From Deinococcus indicus (lineage in GTDB: Bacteria; Deinococcota; Deinococci; Deinococcales; Deinococcaceae): a stretch of DNA of 64,000 nt. Below are positions 51,425 to 63,145 of the stretch, one piece after another. The stretch lies in NCBI RefSeq assembly GCF_002198095.1, contig NZ_NHMK01000014.1:173501-237500 (forward strand), read 5' to 3'. Every line of letters starts with the position of its first letter. The first letter of the stretch is position 1. The notes under the pieces were generated by a model. The model was not told the DNA's origin, did not search any database, and saw only the letters and a program-made list of their open reading frames with translations. Position numbers and translations under genes: made by a program.

Positions 51425-51700
51425 TCAGTCCACCCATTCGATCACGACGCGGTTCTCGGCCAGCGCGGCCTGCAACTCGGCGTCCCCGGCGCTGCGCAGG
51501 CGCGACAGGTGCGCGAAACGGGGCGTGGCCGACGCGAAGCCCAGCCGGACGATCACGTCGTCGCTGGCCTCGTCCTTCCCGATCCGCCAGACCAGCTGTC
51601 CGCCCAGCGCCTCCAGCTGGCGCAGCAGGTCCGGCGTGACCGGCGGGCGGCCGCCCGCGTCCGGGTCGCCGGGCAGGTCACTGGGAAGGTCGGCATTCAT
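51425..51700 (-). CDS. Small conserved protein, possibly DUF3248
   Basis: 91 residues: a Pro/Gly/Asp-rich start, then DLLRQLEALGGQLVWRIGKD, DDVIVRLGFASATPRFAHLS and a C-terminal AALAENRVVIEWVD. The family is known to me only as a Deinococcus-Thermus protein of unknown function. -10 TACAAT (minus, 51712-51707) is 6 nt before the ATG: leaderless. First gene of a three-gene minus-strand unit. Confidence 0.65.
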   Translation of the reverse strand: MNADLPSDLPGDPDAGGRPPVTPDLLRQLEALGGQLVWRIGKDEASDDVIVRLGFASATPRFAHLSRLRSAGDAELQAALAENRVVIEWVD

Positions 51701-51744
51701 GCGGGCATTGTACGCGGCGGGCCGGGGCGGGTAGAACAGGAAAC

Positions 51745-52023
51745 ATGACAGACATCAACGCCGATCCCGCTGCCGGTCTCCGCTGGCGCGCCCTGGAAAC
51801 CCGCGTGGGCCTGGACCAGCTGCCGGCCTTCCACCGGGCGTTCCTGACCTGGCGCGGCGTGGAGGGCGCAGAAGGCATGCCGCTGCGGCGCGTGCAGCAG
51901 CGCGTGGAGGCCGAACTGAACCGGCTGGTGCAGGCCGGGCAGGCGACCCGCGACGGCGAGGACTGGCACCTGAGCCCGGACGCCCTGGCCGGCTTCGGGG
52001 CGGCGCAGGCGTTCCTGGACTGA
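51745..52023 (+). CDS. Small winged-helix-like protein of unknown function
   Basis: 92 residues, mostly helical; PLRRVQQRVEAELNRLVQAGQATRDGEDWHLS reads like the recognition helix and wing of a winged-helix domain. No known family. A TAGAAC box (51732-51737) is 7 nt before the ATG, divergent from the DUF3248-like gene; AGGA also lies near. It is followed after 23 nt by the promoter of the rsmD unit. Confidence 0.6.
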   Translation: MTDINADPAAGLRWRALETRVGLDQLPAFHRAFLTWRGVEGAEGMPLRRVQQRVEAELNRLVQAGQATRDGEDWHLSPDALAGFGAAQAFLD

Positions 52024-52046
52024 GGGGCAGCCCGTATCCTGTGGGG

Positions 52047-52094
52047 ATGACTGCCTCCCCTCTTCCCTGCCCCGCCCGCCCGGAGTCCGTATGA
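52047..52094 (+). CDS. Leaderless 15-aa mini-ORF coupled to rsmD
   Basis: ATG 52047 stands 6 nt after TATCCT (52035-52040). It encodes MTASPLPCPARPESV and ends TGA 52092-52094, overlapping rsmD as ATGA. Its last codons (GAG TCC GTA TGA) are the MITE terminal sequence. Either the peptide couples translation to rsmD, or rsmD is initiated independently at its GGAG. Confidence 0.5.
   Translation: MTASPLPCPARPESV
52081..52091 (+). repeat. Solo MITE terminus forming the rsmD translation start, copy G
   Basis: CGGAGTCCGTA followed by TGA is the outer end of the MITE plus its target trinucleotide. The 16-mer CGGAGTCCGTATGAGC is identical to the minus strand at 2234-2219, where it starts the LptD-like gene. 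No other end of the element is visible nearby. Confidence 0.6.
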
Positions 52095-52675
52095 GCCTGC
52101 GCATCCTGGGCGGCAGTGCCAAGGGCCGCTCGCTGGAAGTGCCGGACAGCGCCCGGCCCAGCGGCGCACGCATCCGCAAGAGCCTGTTCGACCTGCTGGC
52201 GGCGCGGCTGCCGCGCGGCACGTTCCTCGACATGCACGGCGGCAGCGGCGCCATCGGCCTGGAGGCCGCCAGCCGTGGGTACGGGGTGACGCTGATCGAG
52301 ATGGACGGCCGCGCCGTGAAGGCCCTGGAGGCGAACGCCCGCGCGCTGGGCCTGCGCGCCCGCATCCTGAAGGGCGACGCGCAGAGCCTCATGCCGGCGC
52401 TGGGGCCGTTCGACATCGTGTTCAGCGACCCGCCCTACGACGTGGACATCCCCGCACTGACCGCGAACCTGCTCGCGCGGAACGTGGTGCGGCCCGGCGG
52501 ACTGCTGATCTGCCAGCATCCGGACCGCGCCCGCCTGCCCGAACGGGCCGGGTACACCCGCGAGGTCCGCGAGTACGGCAGCAACAGCCTGACCATCTAC
52601 GAACGCGACGAACCCACCGAGGACCCGGCCAGGGAACCGGCGGGCGCCCATGAAGGCGCGGCGGAAGTAGGGTAA
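52091..52675 (+). CDS. rsmD: 16S rRNA (guanine966-N2)-methyltransferase RsmD
   Basis: 194 residues. RsmD family: RILGGSAKGRSLEVP start, RIRKSLFDLLAARL, SAM loop FLDMHGGSGAIGLEAASRG, and catalytic DPPYD in DIVFSDPPYDVDIPAL. It methylates G966 of 16S rRNA in the small subunit. The start ATG 52091 has GGAG seven bases upstream and overlaps the mini-ORF stop. The C-terminal ~20 residues are a low-complexity Glu/Pro/Ala tail. coaD follows after 12 nt, a pairing (rsmD-coaD) common in bacteria. Confidence 0.94.
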   Translation: MSLRILGGSAKGRSLEVPDSARPSGARIRKSLFDLLAARLPRGTFLDMHGGSGAIGLEAASRGYGVTLIEMDGRAVKALEANARALGLRARILKGDAQSLMPALGPFDIVFSDPPYDVDIPALTANLLARNVVRPGGLLICQHPDRARLPERAGYTREVREYGSNSLTIYERDEPTEDPAREPAGAHEGAAEVG

Positions 52676-53221
<546 letters not shown>

Positions 53222-53230
53222 GCCCACAGC

Positions 53231-53271
53231 AGGAGGGGGCCGGACACCACTGGCGTGTCCGGCCCCCTCCT
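53231..53271. terminator. Bidirectional terminator between coaD and metK
   Basis: A perfect 17-bp stem (53231-53247 with 53255-53271) and 7-base loop separate the two convergent stops. Confidence 0.85.
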
Positions 53272-53285
53272 CCTTCAGTGCGCCC

Positions 53286-54512
<1,227 letters not shown>

Positions 54513-54551
54513 ACTGGCTCCTTGCGTGCGGGGGGGCGTCTCACAGAACCG

Positions 54552-54586
<35 letters not shown>

Positions 54587-54770
54587 GCGGCCGTTTCCCG
54601 TGCCGGACCGACCGGACGCGGGAAGGGCCGTGTCGTGCCGCAGCGTACCGCACCGCGCCAGGGCTGAAAAGGACGAAAAGGCAGGGTCCGGGACCGGCCG
54701 GGGCGCGGGGCGGGAACGGGAGCGTCCCGAAGCTGACACGGGCCTGACCGGAGGGCTCAGAATGAGGTCA

Positions 54771-55456
<686 letters not shown>

Positions 55457-55460
<4 letters not shown>

Positions 55461-56440
55461 CGCCGCCCCTGCCCCCGGAGGCCGACCCCGTGACGGCCGA
55501 GGCGTCCGGTGACGCCTGGATGGACGCGCTGCCGCAGGCCGTCCTGCTGACCCGCGCGGGGCTGGTCACGCGCGTGAACGCCTCGGCCGCGCGGCTGTGG
55601 GGCGTGCCGCAGGAACGCGCGCTGGGCCGCCCCGTGCTGGAAGTCGTGCGGCGGCACACGCTGGAGACGCTGCTGGAACGCGGCGGCGAACTGGAACTGG
55701 AGGTCACGGGCCGCACGCTGCGCTGCGCCGCCACCCGCACCGGCGACCAGGGCGCGCTGATCGTGGAGGACGTGACCGAGCACCGCCGCCGCGAGGCGGA
55801 ACTGCGCGAGGCGACGGCGGTGCTGTCGCACGAGTTCCGCACGCCGGTCGCGGCGCTGCGCGGGGTGCTGGAGGCGCTGGAGTACGACATGCCGCGTGAC
55901 CTGTCGCAGAACTTCGTGCGGCAGGGCCTGCAGGAGACCGAGCGGCTGGCGCGGCTGGTCGAGGACCTCGCGGTGGGGTTCCGGCCCACGCGGGCGCGGA
56001 CGCTGCCGCTGGCCGAGGCCTTCACGCGCGCCGAGCGGCTGCTGAGCGCGGACCTGCACGCGCGCGGGGCGGCCGTGTCGTTCGGCGCGGATCATCTGGT
56101 GCGCGCCGATCCCGACAAGCTGTTGCAGGTGCTGCTGAACCTGATCGAGAACGCCCTGAAGTACGGTCCGGCCGGGCAGCGCGTCGAGGTCGCCACGGCC
56201 GAGCGGGGCACCTGGGTCGAGGTGAGCGTGCTCGACCGGGGCACCCCGATTCCCGACACCGAGAACCTGTTCCGGGCGCACACGCGCGGCCGCGCGGCGA
56301 CCGGGCAGGGCAGCGGCATGGGCCTGTACATCGTCCGGAGCATCGTGCAGGGCTGGGGCGGGCAGGCGTGGGCGGAGCGGCGCGGCGACGCGAACGCCTT
56401 CTGTTTCACGCTGCCCGGCGTGGGGGGGCTGGGCCTGTAG
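55457..56440 (+). CDS. phoR: PhoR-type histidine kinase without membrane anchor
   Basis: 327 residues. One PAS domain (~20-115, LPQAVLLTRAGLVTRVNASAARLWGV), HisKA with ATAVLSHEFRTPVAALRGVL (phospho-His ~124), HATPase_c with LLNLIENALKYGPAG, VLDRGTPIPD and GSGMGLYIVRSIV. Enteric and Bacillus PhoR have N-terminal membrane helices; none is visible here, so signal reception would be cytosolic, perhaps via PhoU. The G1 box reads VLDRGTPIPD where DNGPGI is usual, a mild divergence. GTG start coupled to phoB. Confidence 0.88.
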
Positions 56441-56462
56441 GTCGCCCCTTCCACCCTCTCTG

Positions 56463-56482
56463 CGGGCCGGGCGCCCGGCCCG
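56463..56482. terminator. Hairpin between phoR and phoU
   Basis: CGGGCCGGGCGCCCGGCCCG is a perfect palindrome 23 nt after the phoR stop. It likely attenuates readthrough; phoU may have its own promoter (possible -10 TACGTT at 56562-56567). Confidence 0.55.
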
Positions 56483-56584
56483 TGGTGCCACTGCCCTCCC
56501 CCGTCACGTTCCTTTCCCTTGTCACTGATCACCCTCTGACACGCCGCCCCCTGCGGGGTGGTACGTTCATGAACAGGAGTTCCC

Positions 56585-57229
56585 ATGCGTGAAGCCCTTG
56601 AAAACGATCTGCGTGCCGTCCTGAACGGCGCCCTGAACATGCTCGGCACGGTCGAGCGGATGCTGCCCGTGGCGGCCGACGTGCTGCTGCGTGAGAACGT
56701 GGACCGCCTGCCGGAAGTCAAGGCCCTGGACCGCGAGGTGGACGCGCAGGAGGCGCAGATCGAGGCCGAGTGCCTGCGGATCATCGCGCTGCACCAGCCG
56801 GTCGCGCGGGACCTGCGGATGGTCGCGCTGATCCTCAAGAGCCTCAGCGACATCGAGCGGATGGGCGATTACGTGGTGCATGTCGCCGAGGACGGCGCGG
56901 AACTCGCGCAGGCCCCGGCCCTCAAGCGCTACGTGAACCTCGCGCGGATGCTCGAGCGGCTGGGCGAGATGAGCGAGAACCTGCGCACCGCCATCGCCGA
57001 CCGCGACGTGACGCGCGCCGAGGCGACCGTGCAGATGGACGACGAGGTCGACGACCTGTACGAGCAGATCCAGCGCGAACTGGTCACGTACATGCTCGAG
57101 GACCCCCGCAACATCAGCAAGGCGCTGATGCTGATGCGGGTGGGGCGCAGCCTGGAGCGCGTGGGCGACCACATGGAGAACATCGCCGAGCGCGTGCGTT
57201 ACTGGGTGACCGGGCAGCGCGAGGGCTGA
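56585..57229 (+). CDS. phoU: Phosphate signalling complex protein PhoU
   Basis: 214 residues, all helical with two PhoU three-helix repeats: [64 protein letters not shown] and the second copy [23 protein letters not shown], with the metal-binding (E/D)xxxD residues. PhoU restrains PhoR and the Pst transporter when phosphate is plentiful. AGGAG is 6 nt before the ATG. Confidence 0.95.
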   Translation: MREALENDLRAVLNGALNMLGTVERMLPVAADVLLRENVDRLPEVKALDREVDAQEAQIEAECLRIIALHQPVARDLRMVALILKSLSDIERMGDYVVHVAEDGAELAQAPALKRYVNLARMLERLGEMSENLRTAIADRDVTRAEATVQMDDEVDDLYEQIQRELVTYMLEDPRNISKALMLMRVGRSLERVGDHMENIAERVRYWVTGQREG

Positions 57230-57243
57230 ACCCCGTCATCCGG

Positions 57244-57275
57244 CGCGGGCCATTCCTGGTTGGGGGTGGCCCGCG
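57244..57275 (+). terminator. phoU: Hairpin after phoU
   Basis: CGCGGGCCA (57244-57252) pairs with TGGCCCGCG (57267-57275), 15 nt after the phoU stop and before the coaBC promoter. Confidence 0.6.
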
Positions 57276-57330
57276 TCGTCACTGGTGGCGCGGCGTTACT
57301 GGGCGCCCGGCGCACCCTATCCTGTGGGGC

Positions 57331-58608
57331 GTGAATGCGTTGAAGTCCGGGCCGACCGTGCTGGTGATCGTGGGGGGCAGTATGGCGGCGGTGAAGGCCC
57401 CGTCGGTGCTGCGGCGGCTGCGCGAGCGGGGCGCGGCGGTGCAGGTGATCGCCACGCGCGCGGCGCTGGCGTTCATCACGGAACTGAGCCTGAGTACGGC
57501 GGCGGACGGGCCGGTCGGCACGGACGAGCACTGGTTCGAGGCCCGGCCGGACGCGCTGCACCTGACGCTCGCGCGGGCGGACGCGGCGGTCGTGGTGGGG
57601 GCGTCGGCAGAGCTGCTGGCGGGCGCGGCGCACGGGCACGCGAACGAGCTGGCGCTGGCGACGCTGCTGAGCGTGCGCGCCCCGGTGCTGTGGGTGCCGG
57701 CCATGAACGAGCTGATGTGGACGCACCCGGCGGTCCAGGCGAACGCGGCGACCCTGCGTGGCCGGGGACACGCGTTCCTGGGGCCGGAGGTCGGGGCGTT
57801 CGGCACGCGCGGCGAGGGCAGCGGCGTGGGCCGCATGAGCGAGCCGGGCGACATCGCGGACGCGGCGCTGGCGCTGCTGTCCCCCACCGCCCCGGCGCGG
57901 GATCTGGCGGGCGTGCGGGTGGTCGTGTCGGCCGGTCCGACCCGCGAGTACCTGGACCCGGTGCGGTTCATCAGCAATCCGTCGAGCGGGAAGATGGGCT
58001 TCGCGGTGGCCGAGGAGGCCCGTGACCGGGGGGCGGACGTGACGCTGGTGACCGGCCCGGTGAACCTGCCGGACCCGCCGGGGATGCGGGTGGTGCGGAT
58101 CGAGTCGGCGCTGGAACTGCGGGAAGCGGTGGTGGAGGCCGCGCGCACGGCGGGCGTCGTGGTGATGACGGCGGCCGTCGCGGATTACCGCGCGGCGGCC
58201 CAGAGCGGTGAGAAGCAGGCGAAGGTGGCGGGGGACGTGACGGTCCACCTGACGCCGAACCCGGACATCCTGGCGCAGCTGGGGCAGGAGAAGGGGGAGC
58301 GCGTGCTGGTGGGCTTCGCGATGGAGACGCACGCGGGCGTGGAACGCGCGGCCCTGAAGGCGCAGCGGAAGAACGCGGATTTCATCCTGCTGAACTACCC
58401 GACGCGCGAGGGCACGGCGTTCGGCGGGGACGACAATCAGGTGACGCTGGTGCGCCCGGACGGTTCGCACGAGGACTGGCCGCGTGTCAGCAAGCGTGAG
58501 GTGGCGCGGCGACTGCTGGACGAGGCGGCGCGGCGACTGCCGGGACGGGTGGCCGGGCCGGCAGCGGGTGCCCCCACCGCTGCCCCCACCCCACCGCCCA
58601 TTGAATAA
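57331..58608 (+). CDS. coaBC: CoaBC: phosphopantothenate-cysteine ligase with atypical decarboxylase domain
   Basis: 425 residues. N-terminal flavoprotein domain (1-185): [61 protein letters not shown]-terminal CoaB domain (186-400): [71 protein letters not shown] and [11 protein letters not shown], all intact. In the CoaC half, the usual PASANT reads GASAEL, and the Cys of the LACGxxGxGRM loop is missing ([15 protein letters not shown]). The substrate-binding PAMN is kept. Decarboxylase function is thus doubtful. GTG 57331 is 7 nt after TATCCT: leaderless. Confidence 0.9.
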   Translation: MNALKSGPTVLVIVGGSMAAVKAPSVLRRLRERGAAVQVIATRAALAFITELSLSTAADGPVGTDEHWFEARPDALHLTLARADAAVVVGASAELLAGAAHGHANELALATLLSVRAPVLWVPAMNELMWTHPAVQANAATLRGRGHAFLGPEVGAFGTRGEGSGVGRMSEPGDIADAALALLSPTAPARDLAGVRVVVSAGPTREYLDPVRFISNPSSGKMGFAVAEEARDRGADVTLVTGPVNLPDPPGMRVVRIESALELREAVVEAARTAGVVVMTAAVADYRAAAQSGEKQAKVAGDVTVHLTPNPDILAQLGQEKGERVLVGFAMETHAGVERAALKAQRKNADFILLNYPTREGTAFGGDDNQVTLVRPDGSHEDWPRVSKREVARRLLDEAARRLPGRVAGPAAGAPTAAPTPPPIE

Positions 58609-58629
58609 TTCACTGAATATGCATACCAT
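58602..58629. promoter_or_regulatory. argR: ARG boxes and promoter of argR
   Basis: TGAATAATTCA (58602-58612) is a perfect ARG-box core; a second half-like box TGAATATGCATA follows at 58614-58625. The -10 TACCAT (58624-58629) overlaps it and lies 7 nt before ATG 58637. The first box covers the coaBC stop codon. Layout fits autorepression by ArgR. Confidence 0.65.
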
Positions 58630-58636
58630 GGGAGGA

Positions 58637-59107
58637 ATGCCGGGACCGCTCAGCAAGGAACAGCGTCAGAAACGCATTCAGGACATCATCGCGCGCGAGA
58701 GCGTCAGCACCCAGGGAGAACTCGTCGAGCGGCTCCAGGCGGACGGCATCCGCGTCACGCAGGCGACCGTCAGCCGCGACATCAACGAACTGCGCCTCGT
58801 GCGCCTCCCGGTCGGCAAGGGCCGCCACCGCTACGCCCTGGCCCAGACGACCGGACACGTGGGCGCCCAGGAGGAACTCGCCCGCCTGTTCCAGAACTTC
58901 GTGCATGACGTGGACCGCGGCGAGAACATGCTCGTCATCCGCACCGCCGAGGGCCACGCCAGCGGCGTCGCGCTGCTGCTCGACCGGGTCCGGCGCGACG
59001 ACATCGTGGGCACCATCGCCGGCGAGGACACCATCTTCGTCGTGGCCCGCACCACCGCCGAGGCCGAGAGCATCATGGAGGAATTCCACGCCCTGATGCT
59101 GGGGTAG
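58637..59107 (+). CDS. argR: Arginine repressor ArgR
   Basis: 156 residues. N-terminal winged helix ([39 protein letters not shown]) and C-terminal oligomerisation/arginine-binding domain ([39 protein letters not shown]). It represses arginine biosynthesis when arginine is bound. ATGs at 58619 and 58628 are in frame but lie in the operator/-10 box; ATG 58637 matches the leaderless distance. No arg genes are nearby in the window. Confidence 0.94.
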   Translation: MPGPLSKEQRQKRIQDIIARESVSTQGELVERLQADGIRVTQATVSRDINELRLVRLPVGKGRHRYALAQTTGHVGAQEELARLFQNFVHDVDRGENMLVIRTAEGHASGVALLLDRVRRDDIVGTIAGEDTIFVVARTTAEAESIMEEFHALMLG

Positions 59108-59115
59108 GGGCCGTG

Positions 59116-59188
59116 GATGGTTGAAAGTTGATGGTTGATAGAGAGGCGGCGGGTGGCCCTTTCTATCAACCATCAACCGTTCACCATC
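59116..59188. terminator. Long imperfect inverted repeat between argR and a sensor kinase
   Basis: The core TTGATGGTTGATAGA pairs perfectly with TCTATCAACCATCAA, extended by an imperfect outer stem, around a GC-rich loop. It separates two convergent genes. The GTTGATGGTTGA string also occurs after recA (~11031). Confidence 0.75.
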
Positions 59189-59196
59189 ATCCCCTG

Positions 59197-60822
59197 TTAC
59201 GGAACGTCGTCCTCGTCCAGGACGGGCACGTTGCCCACCGGGAGGTCCACGAAGGCGGTGGTGCCGCGCCCGACCTCGCTTTCCAGCCAGATGCGGCCGC
59301 CATGCGCCTCGACGATGCCGCGCGCGATGCTCAGGCCCAGGCCCGCGCCGCCCTGGTCGCGGCTGCGGCTGTCCTCCAGGCGGTAGAAGCGGTCGAACAG
59401 CCGTTCGAGCTGCCCCTGCGGGATGCCCGGCCCGTCGTCCTGCACGCTCAGGCGCACGGTCGGGACGCCCGTGGCGGGGCGGTCCACGGCGCGGCTGTCG
59501 AGCGTGACGGTCTGCGCGCCGGCCTTCAGGGCGTTGCTGACGAGGTTGATGATCACCTGTTTCAGGCGGTCCGGGTCGCCCTCGAAGGTCACGTCCTGCC
59601 CGGTGGTGCTGAGGGTGGTGTGCTGCGCCTGGGCCAGCGGCGCGAGTTCGCGGGTGATCTCGGTCAGGAACAGCGGCGCGAAGATCGGTTCGCGCGTCAG
59701 GACCAGCGCGCCGCTGTCGCTGCGGGCCAGTTGCAGCAGACTGGCGATCAGGTTCGTCAGGCGTTCGGATTCGCTCTGGATGATCCGCAGGCTCTCGCGC
59801 TGCTGCTCGTTCGGGTTGGTGCGGCGCAGCAGGTACCCGGCGTGCCCGCTGATGGCCGTGACGGGTGTGCGCAGCTCGTGGCTGGCGTCGCTGGTGAAGC
59901 GGCGCTGCGCGTCGAAGCTGTCCTCCAGGCGGCCCAGCATGGCGTTCAGGGCCGTGGCGAGCGACTCGACCTCGTCGCCCGTCTGCGGGACCGGCACGCG
60001 CTCGGTCAGGGTCTGCCCGCCGATGCGTTCGGCGGCCCGCTGCACGCGACGCAGCGGTTGCAGGGCCTGCCCGGCCAGCACGTATGCGCCGCTGCCGGCG
60101 GTGATCAGGCCCACCAGGAACAGCAGCAGGATCACGTTGCGCAATTTCAGGAGGGTATCCTCAACGGTCGCCAGGGACCGCGCGACGTACACGATGCTCA
60201 GGCCGTCGCTGCTGCCGAGCAGGCTGCCCGGCACCTCCTGCCCCGGCAGACCCTGCGACAGCGGCGTCAGGACGACCATCAGGCGCATCATGGTCGGCGC
60301 GGGACGGTAGGGCTCCTGCACCGCGTGGTTCAGGAACAGCTGCCCGCCGCTGGAGCGGATCAGCGCCGCGAGTTCCGCCTCGGACAGCGCGATGGGCTTC
60401 TCGGTATCGACTCCCAGCGAGCGGCGCGAGGCGTCGCGCAGGGCGCGCAGGGTACCGAACAGCGCCTCGCGGTCCTCGGGGGTGCGGGCGCGTTCCAGCG
60501 AGTCGAGCAGCGTCTGCCGGTCATACACGTCGATCTGCTCGAGCGCCAGACTGGAGTTCGGGAACTGGTAGCGGGCCAGCATCAGGGCGTCCGGCACCTG
60601 ATCCGGCTCGTTGCGGGTGGCGTCCAGCGGCAGCGACAGCTGGTCGGACACGCGGGTGCTCTGCACGTAACTGGTGAACTGCGTGTACGTGCCGCGCAGG
60701 TCGTTGTCCAGTCCGGCGATCAGGCTGCTGCGCATCAGGTACAGCGTGGTCACGCCCACCGTGGTGAGCAGCAGCGCCAGCAGCGCCGTGTAGAACAGCG
60801 TCAGTCGCCAGCGGAGCGTCAT
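59197..60822 (-). CDS. Membrane sensor histidine kinase
   Basis: 541 residues. Membrane helix 1 at ~9-31 ([21 protein letters not shown]), extracytoplasmic sensor ~32-225, helix 2 ~228-250 ([20 protein letters not shown]), HAMP ([16 protein letters not shown]), HisKA with [20 protein letters not shown], HATPase_c with [23 protein letters not shown] and [19 protein letters not shown]. It has the design of classical EnvZ/BaeS-like kinases. Its regulator is the gene at 61139-61816, but 316 bp with MITE copies now separate them. No clear Shine-Dalgarno. Confidence 0.93.
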   Translation of the reverse strand: MTLRWRLTLFYTALLALLLTTVGVTTLYLMRSSLIAGLDNDLRGTYTQFTSYVQSTRVSDQLSLPLDATRNEPDQVPDALMLARYQFPNSSLALEQIDVYDRQTLLDSLERARTPEDREALFGTLRALRDASRRSLGVDTEKPIALSEAELAALIRSSGGQLFLNHAVQEPYRPAPTMMRLMVVLTPLSQGLPGQEVPGSLLGSSDGLSIVYVARSLATVEDTLLKLRNVILLLFLVGLITAGSGAYVLAGQALQPLRRVQRAAERIGGQTLTERVPVPQTGDEVESLATALNAMLGRLEDSFDAQRRFTSDASHELRTPVTAISGHAGYLLRRTNPNEQQRESLRIIQSESERLTNLIASLLQLARSDSGALVLTREPIFAPLFLTEITRELAPLAQAQHTTLSTTGQDVTFEGDPDRLKQVIINLVSNALKAGAQTVTLDSRAVDRPATGVPTVRLSVQDDGPGIPQGQLERLFDRFYRLEDSRSRDQGGAGLGLSIARGIVEAHGGRIWLESEVGRGTTAFVDLPVGNVPVLDEDDVP

Positions 60823-60946
60823 GCGGCCCTGCGGGGGCGGGTGGGAACGTGCGGGGCAGCCATGTGCGGCAGTCTACCGGCCCGCCTCATGAGTCGCCCC
60901 CACCCGGCCATGAGACACCGGCAGGCCATCTGCCGAACCCCTCTGC

Positions 60947-61000
60947 GGGTCGCGTCCGCCCGGACCCAGCGGGCTTTGCAGCCCATTCAATCGGAGTCCC
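60947..61000. mobile_element. Truncated MITE, copy E
   Basis: GGGTCGCGTCCGCCCGGACC then GGGCTTTGCAGCCCATTCAA and TCGGAGTCCC match the outer ~55 bp of the element end at 61085-61137. The rest is missing; the neighbouring full copy begins three bases on. Confidence 0.75.
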
Positions 61001-61003
61001 TTG

Positions 61004-61137
61004 TACGGATTCCGTTTGTTTCGCCGACAATCCGGAACGTCACCGCCCCTACCGGCTCCACGTCCGGAACCCGGTTCTCTCCTGCTCGCATCCGCTCGGA
61101 TCGAACGGGCTTTGCAGCCCATTCAATCGGGGTCCGT
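61004..61137. mobile_element. MITE-like element, full copy F
   Basis: From TACGGATTCCG to CGGGGTCCGT, ~134 bp, about 85-90% identical to copy A read on the other strand by eye. The GGGCTTTGCAGCCC hairpin is kept. It ends two bases before the stop codon of the response-regulator gene. Flanking trinucleotides are not clearly duplicated. With copy E it fills most of the 60823-61138 gap; nothing else is seen there. Confidence 0.85.
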
Positions 61138-61138
61138 C

Positions 61139-61816
61139 TTACTCCTCGCGCAGCACGTAGCCGACGCCGCGCACGGTGTGGATCAGGCGGCGCTCCCCGC
61201 CCTCTTCCAGCTTGCGGCGCAGGTAGCCGATGTACACGTCCACGACGTTGCTGCCGCCGGTGTACTCGGGCCAGACCTTCTCCTCGATCTCGAAGCGCGA
61301 GAAGACCTTGCCGGGGTTGCGGGCCAGCAGTTCCAGCAGTTCGAACTCCTTGGCGGACAGTTCCACGCGGCGTCCGCCCCGGAAGATCTCGCGCCCGTCG
61401 AGGTTCATGACCAGGTCGGCCACGCGGACCTCGCCGGTCACGGCCGGATTCACGCGGCGCAGGTGGGCGCGCACGCGGGCAAGCAGTTCCTCGATGGAGA
61501 ACGGTTTGATCAGGTAGTCGTCGGCGCCCGAGTCCAGTCCCTCGACCTTGTCCTGAATGCCGTCCTTGGCGGTCAGGATGATGATGGGGGTGTTGCTGGT
61601 CTTGCGGATGCGGCGCGCGACTTCCAGGCCGTCCAGAACGGGAAGCATCAGGTCCAGGATGACGAGGTCGGGGTTGACTTCACGGAATTTGGAGAGGCCG
61701 GTGACGCCGTCGAAGGCGACCTCGGTGGCGTATCCTTCGGCGGCGAGTTCGAGTTCAATAAACCGAGCGATGTCTTTCTCATCCTCGATGACAAGTACCA
61801 GGGGCTTGCGTTCCAT
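61139..61816 (-). CDS. OmpR-family response regulator
   Basis: 225 residues: receiver ([13 protein letters not shown], Asp in [13 protein letters not shown], Thr in IIILTAKD, Lys in [13 protein letters not shown]) and winged helix ([48 protein letters not shown]). TAGACT (minus, 61828-61823) is 6 nt before the ATG: leaderless. Partner of the downstream membrane kinase; the usual overlap or short gap of such pairs has been opened by MITE insertions, which may lower kinase expression. Confidence 0.94.
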   Translation of the reverse strand: MERKPLVLVIEDEKDIARFIELELAAEGYATEVAFDGVTGLSKFREVNPDLVILDLMLPVLDGLEVARRIRKTSNTPIIILTAKDGIQDKVEGLDSGADDYLIKPFSIEELLARVRAHLRRVNPAVTGEVRVADLVMNLDGREIFRGGRRVELSAKEFELLELLARNPGKVFSRFEIEEKVWPEYTGGSNVVDVYIGYLRRKLEEGGERRLIHTVRGVGYVLREE

Positions 61817-61865
61817 GCGGTCAGTCTATGGACCGTTCTCATGAGAAGAGGGCCGTGGCGCTTAA

Positions 61866-62474
61866 TCAGCTTTCATCCGCAGCGCGCGGACCGGGCGTCG
61901 GCAGCGGCTGCAGCAGGTGCGCGCGGCAGTTGTCACCGAAGCCGCGCAGGTGCAGCGGCTCGTAGGGCCGGGTCGGCAGGTGCGGCACGTAGCCCAGCAC
62001 CGAGTCGCACAGCAGCGTCTGGCCCGGCTGCGCGGCCCCGCACAGGCGCGTGGCGTAGTTGACGGGCAGTCCGTAGGCGCTGTCCTGGCGGCCCACGACG
62101 CCCATGATCACCTCGCCACCCGACACGCCGGCCCGCACGCGCAGCTGCTGGCCCAGCTGGGCGGCCAGGGTCAGGCGGGCGGCGCGGGTGTGGGCCTCGG
62201 CGGCGGCGACGCAGGCGGCGCCCGCCTGTTCCAGCGGCCACCACGCGAGCACGGCGTCGCCCTGGTGCTGGAGGACCTGACCGCCGCGCGCCTCGAAGCT
62301 CAGGATCATGACCTGCACGAATTCCTGCATGAGTGTCTGGTAATTGCGCAGCGGCAGCGTGGTCGCCATGGCTGTGCTGCCGACCAGATCGACCATCACG
62401 AGGCACGCCATGGTGCTGTCGTGGTCACCGGGAAGGGGAAGCAGAAGGTCAGCCATAACGGATACCTTCATCAT
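61866..62474 (-). CDS. Class III adenylate/guanylate cyclase-domain protein
   Basis: 202 residues, just one cyclase domain: metal Asp in [14 protein letters not shown] (~28), second metal Asp in [14 protein letters not shown] (~72), [16 protein letters not shown], and [20 protein letters not shown] with the Asn/Arg transition-state region. The catalytic elements look present, so it may make cAMP or cGMP. The Lys/Asp purine-selecting residues cannot be assigned safely. No membrane or sensory domain is attached. CATCCT (minus strand) 6 nt before ATG 62474 suggests a leaderless mRNA; ATG 62456 is a second choice. Confidence 0.82.
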   Translation of the reverse strand: MMKVSVMADLLLPLPGDHDSTMACLVMVDLVGSTAMATTLPLRNYQTLMQEFVQVMILSFEARGGQVLQHQGDAVLAWWPLEQAGAACVAAAEAHTRAARLTLAAQLGQQLRVRAGVSGGEVIMGVVGRQDSAYGLPVNYATRLCGAAQPGQTLLCDSVLGYVPHLPTRPYEPLHLRGFGDNCRAHLLQPLPTPGPRAADES

Positions 62475-62716
62475 GCCTGAAGGATGACGGTCGCGCCAGA
62501 GCAGAATCCGGCGACGTCAAACGGTTCTGGGGACACCGGACACGCATAAGTGCAACTGCTCCGGTAACAGGACTCAGGCGAGTGGAAAAATCCGCAGAAA
62601 GCGCTCCAGAAGGTCAATACCACCTGTCCCGGTAGCATGAGAAAGCACAGCTTCCACGCCCTTCACCCCGATGGAATGGCCGGGGCACTCCGTTCGACCG
62701 GAGTGCGGCTGAACCG
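62475..62716. other. Intergenic region with a small hairpin
   Basis: No ORF is supported. GCACTCCG TTCGAC CGGAGTGC at 62685-62706 is an 8-bp-stem hairpin whose arms resemble the MITE right end CGGAGTGCG of copy C; it could be another collapsed element or simply the terminator of the minus-strand gene that reaches 62717 from the other side. Confidence 0.4.
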
Positions 62717-63145
62717 TCAGATCAGGAAGCCGTGCAAGGGCGGCAGAGTCCGGAAGGCCAGCCAGTCGCCCGCCTGCACTCCGTGCAGTTCCTCGAACGA
62801 GCCCAGTACCAGCGGCACCCGCGCCTGCACGACCACCACGTTGCCGCGCACGGCCAGCACCGGCCCCTGCCCCTCCACGCCCGACACGCCCAGCACCGTC
62901 AGCGTCTGGGCGGCCGGCTCCGGCAGACGCCGCGTGAAGGCCGCGTCCAGGACGCCGTGCACGACCACCCGCGCCTCGCCCGGCAGCGCCGCGTACGGTC
63001 CGGAACGGTCGAACAGGTACAGGACCCGCCCGCCCGACGCGAACTCCAGCAGCGGACTGCCCTCCCGCTGCGGGTACAGCACGCCGGACGCCGCGAATTC
63101 CTCGAAGCGCCCGGCGAACTCCCGTTCGGACGTTTCCAGCGTCAA
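62717..63145 (-). CDS. Hypothetical small protein behind a leaderless mini-ORF
   Basis: 142 residues from TTG 63145 or 151 from GTG 63172. Mixed alpha/beta ([60 protein letters not shown]), no signal peptide, no known family. The TAGACT promoter (minus, 63187-63182) is 7 nt before an ATG at 63174 that opens a different frame, not this one. That 10-codon frame ends in TGA overlapping TTG 63145 (TTGA), so I favour TTG as the true, coupled start. Confidence 0.6.
   Translation of the reverse strand: MTLETSEREFAGRFEEFAASGVLYPQREGSPLLEFASGGRVLYLFDRSGPYAALPGEARVVVHGVLDAAFTRRLPEPAAQTLTVLGVSGVEGQGPVLAVRGNVVVVQARVPLVLGSFEELHGVQAGDWLAFRTLPPLHGFLI

Noticed and set aside
56569..56592. MNRSSHA mini-ORF overlapping phoU
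   Set aside because: The nearest -10-like box is only one base away, and the ORF contains phoU's own Shine-Dalgarno; overlap beyond the start is 8 nt, unlike the NTGA cases.
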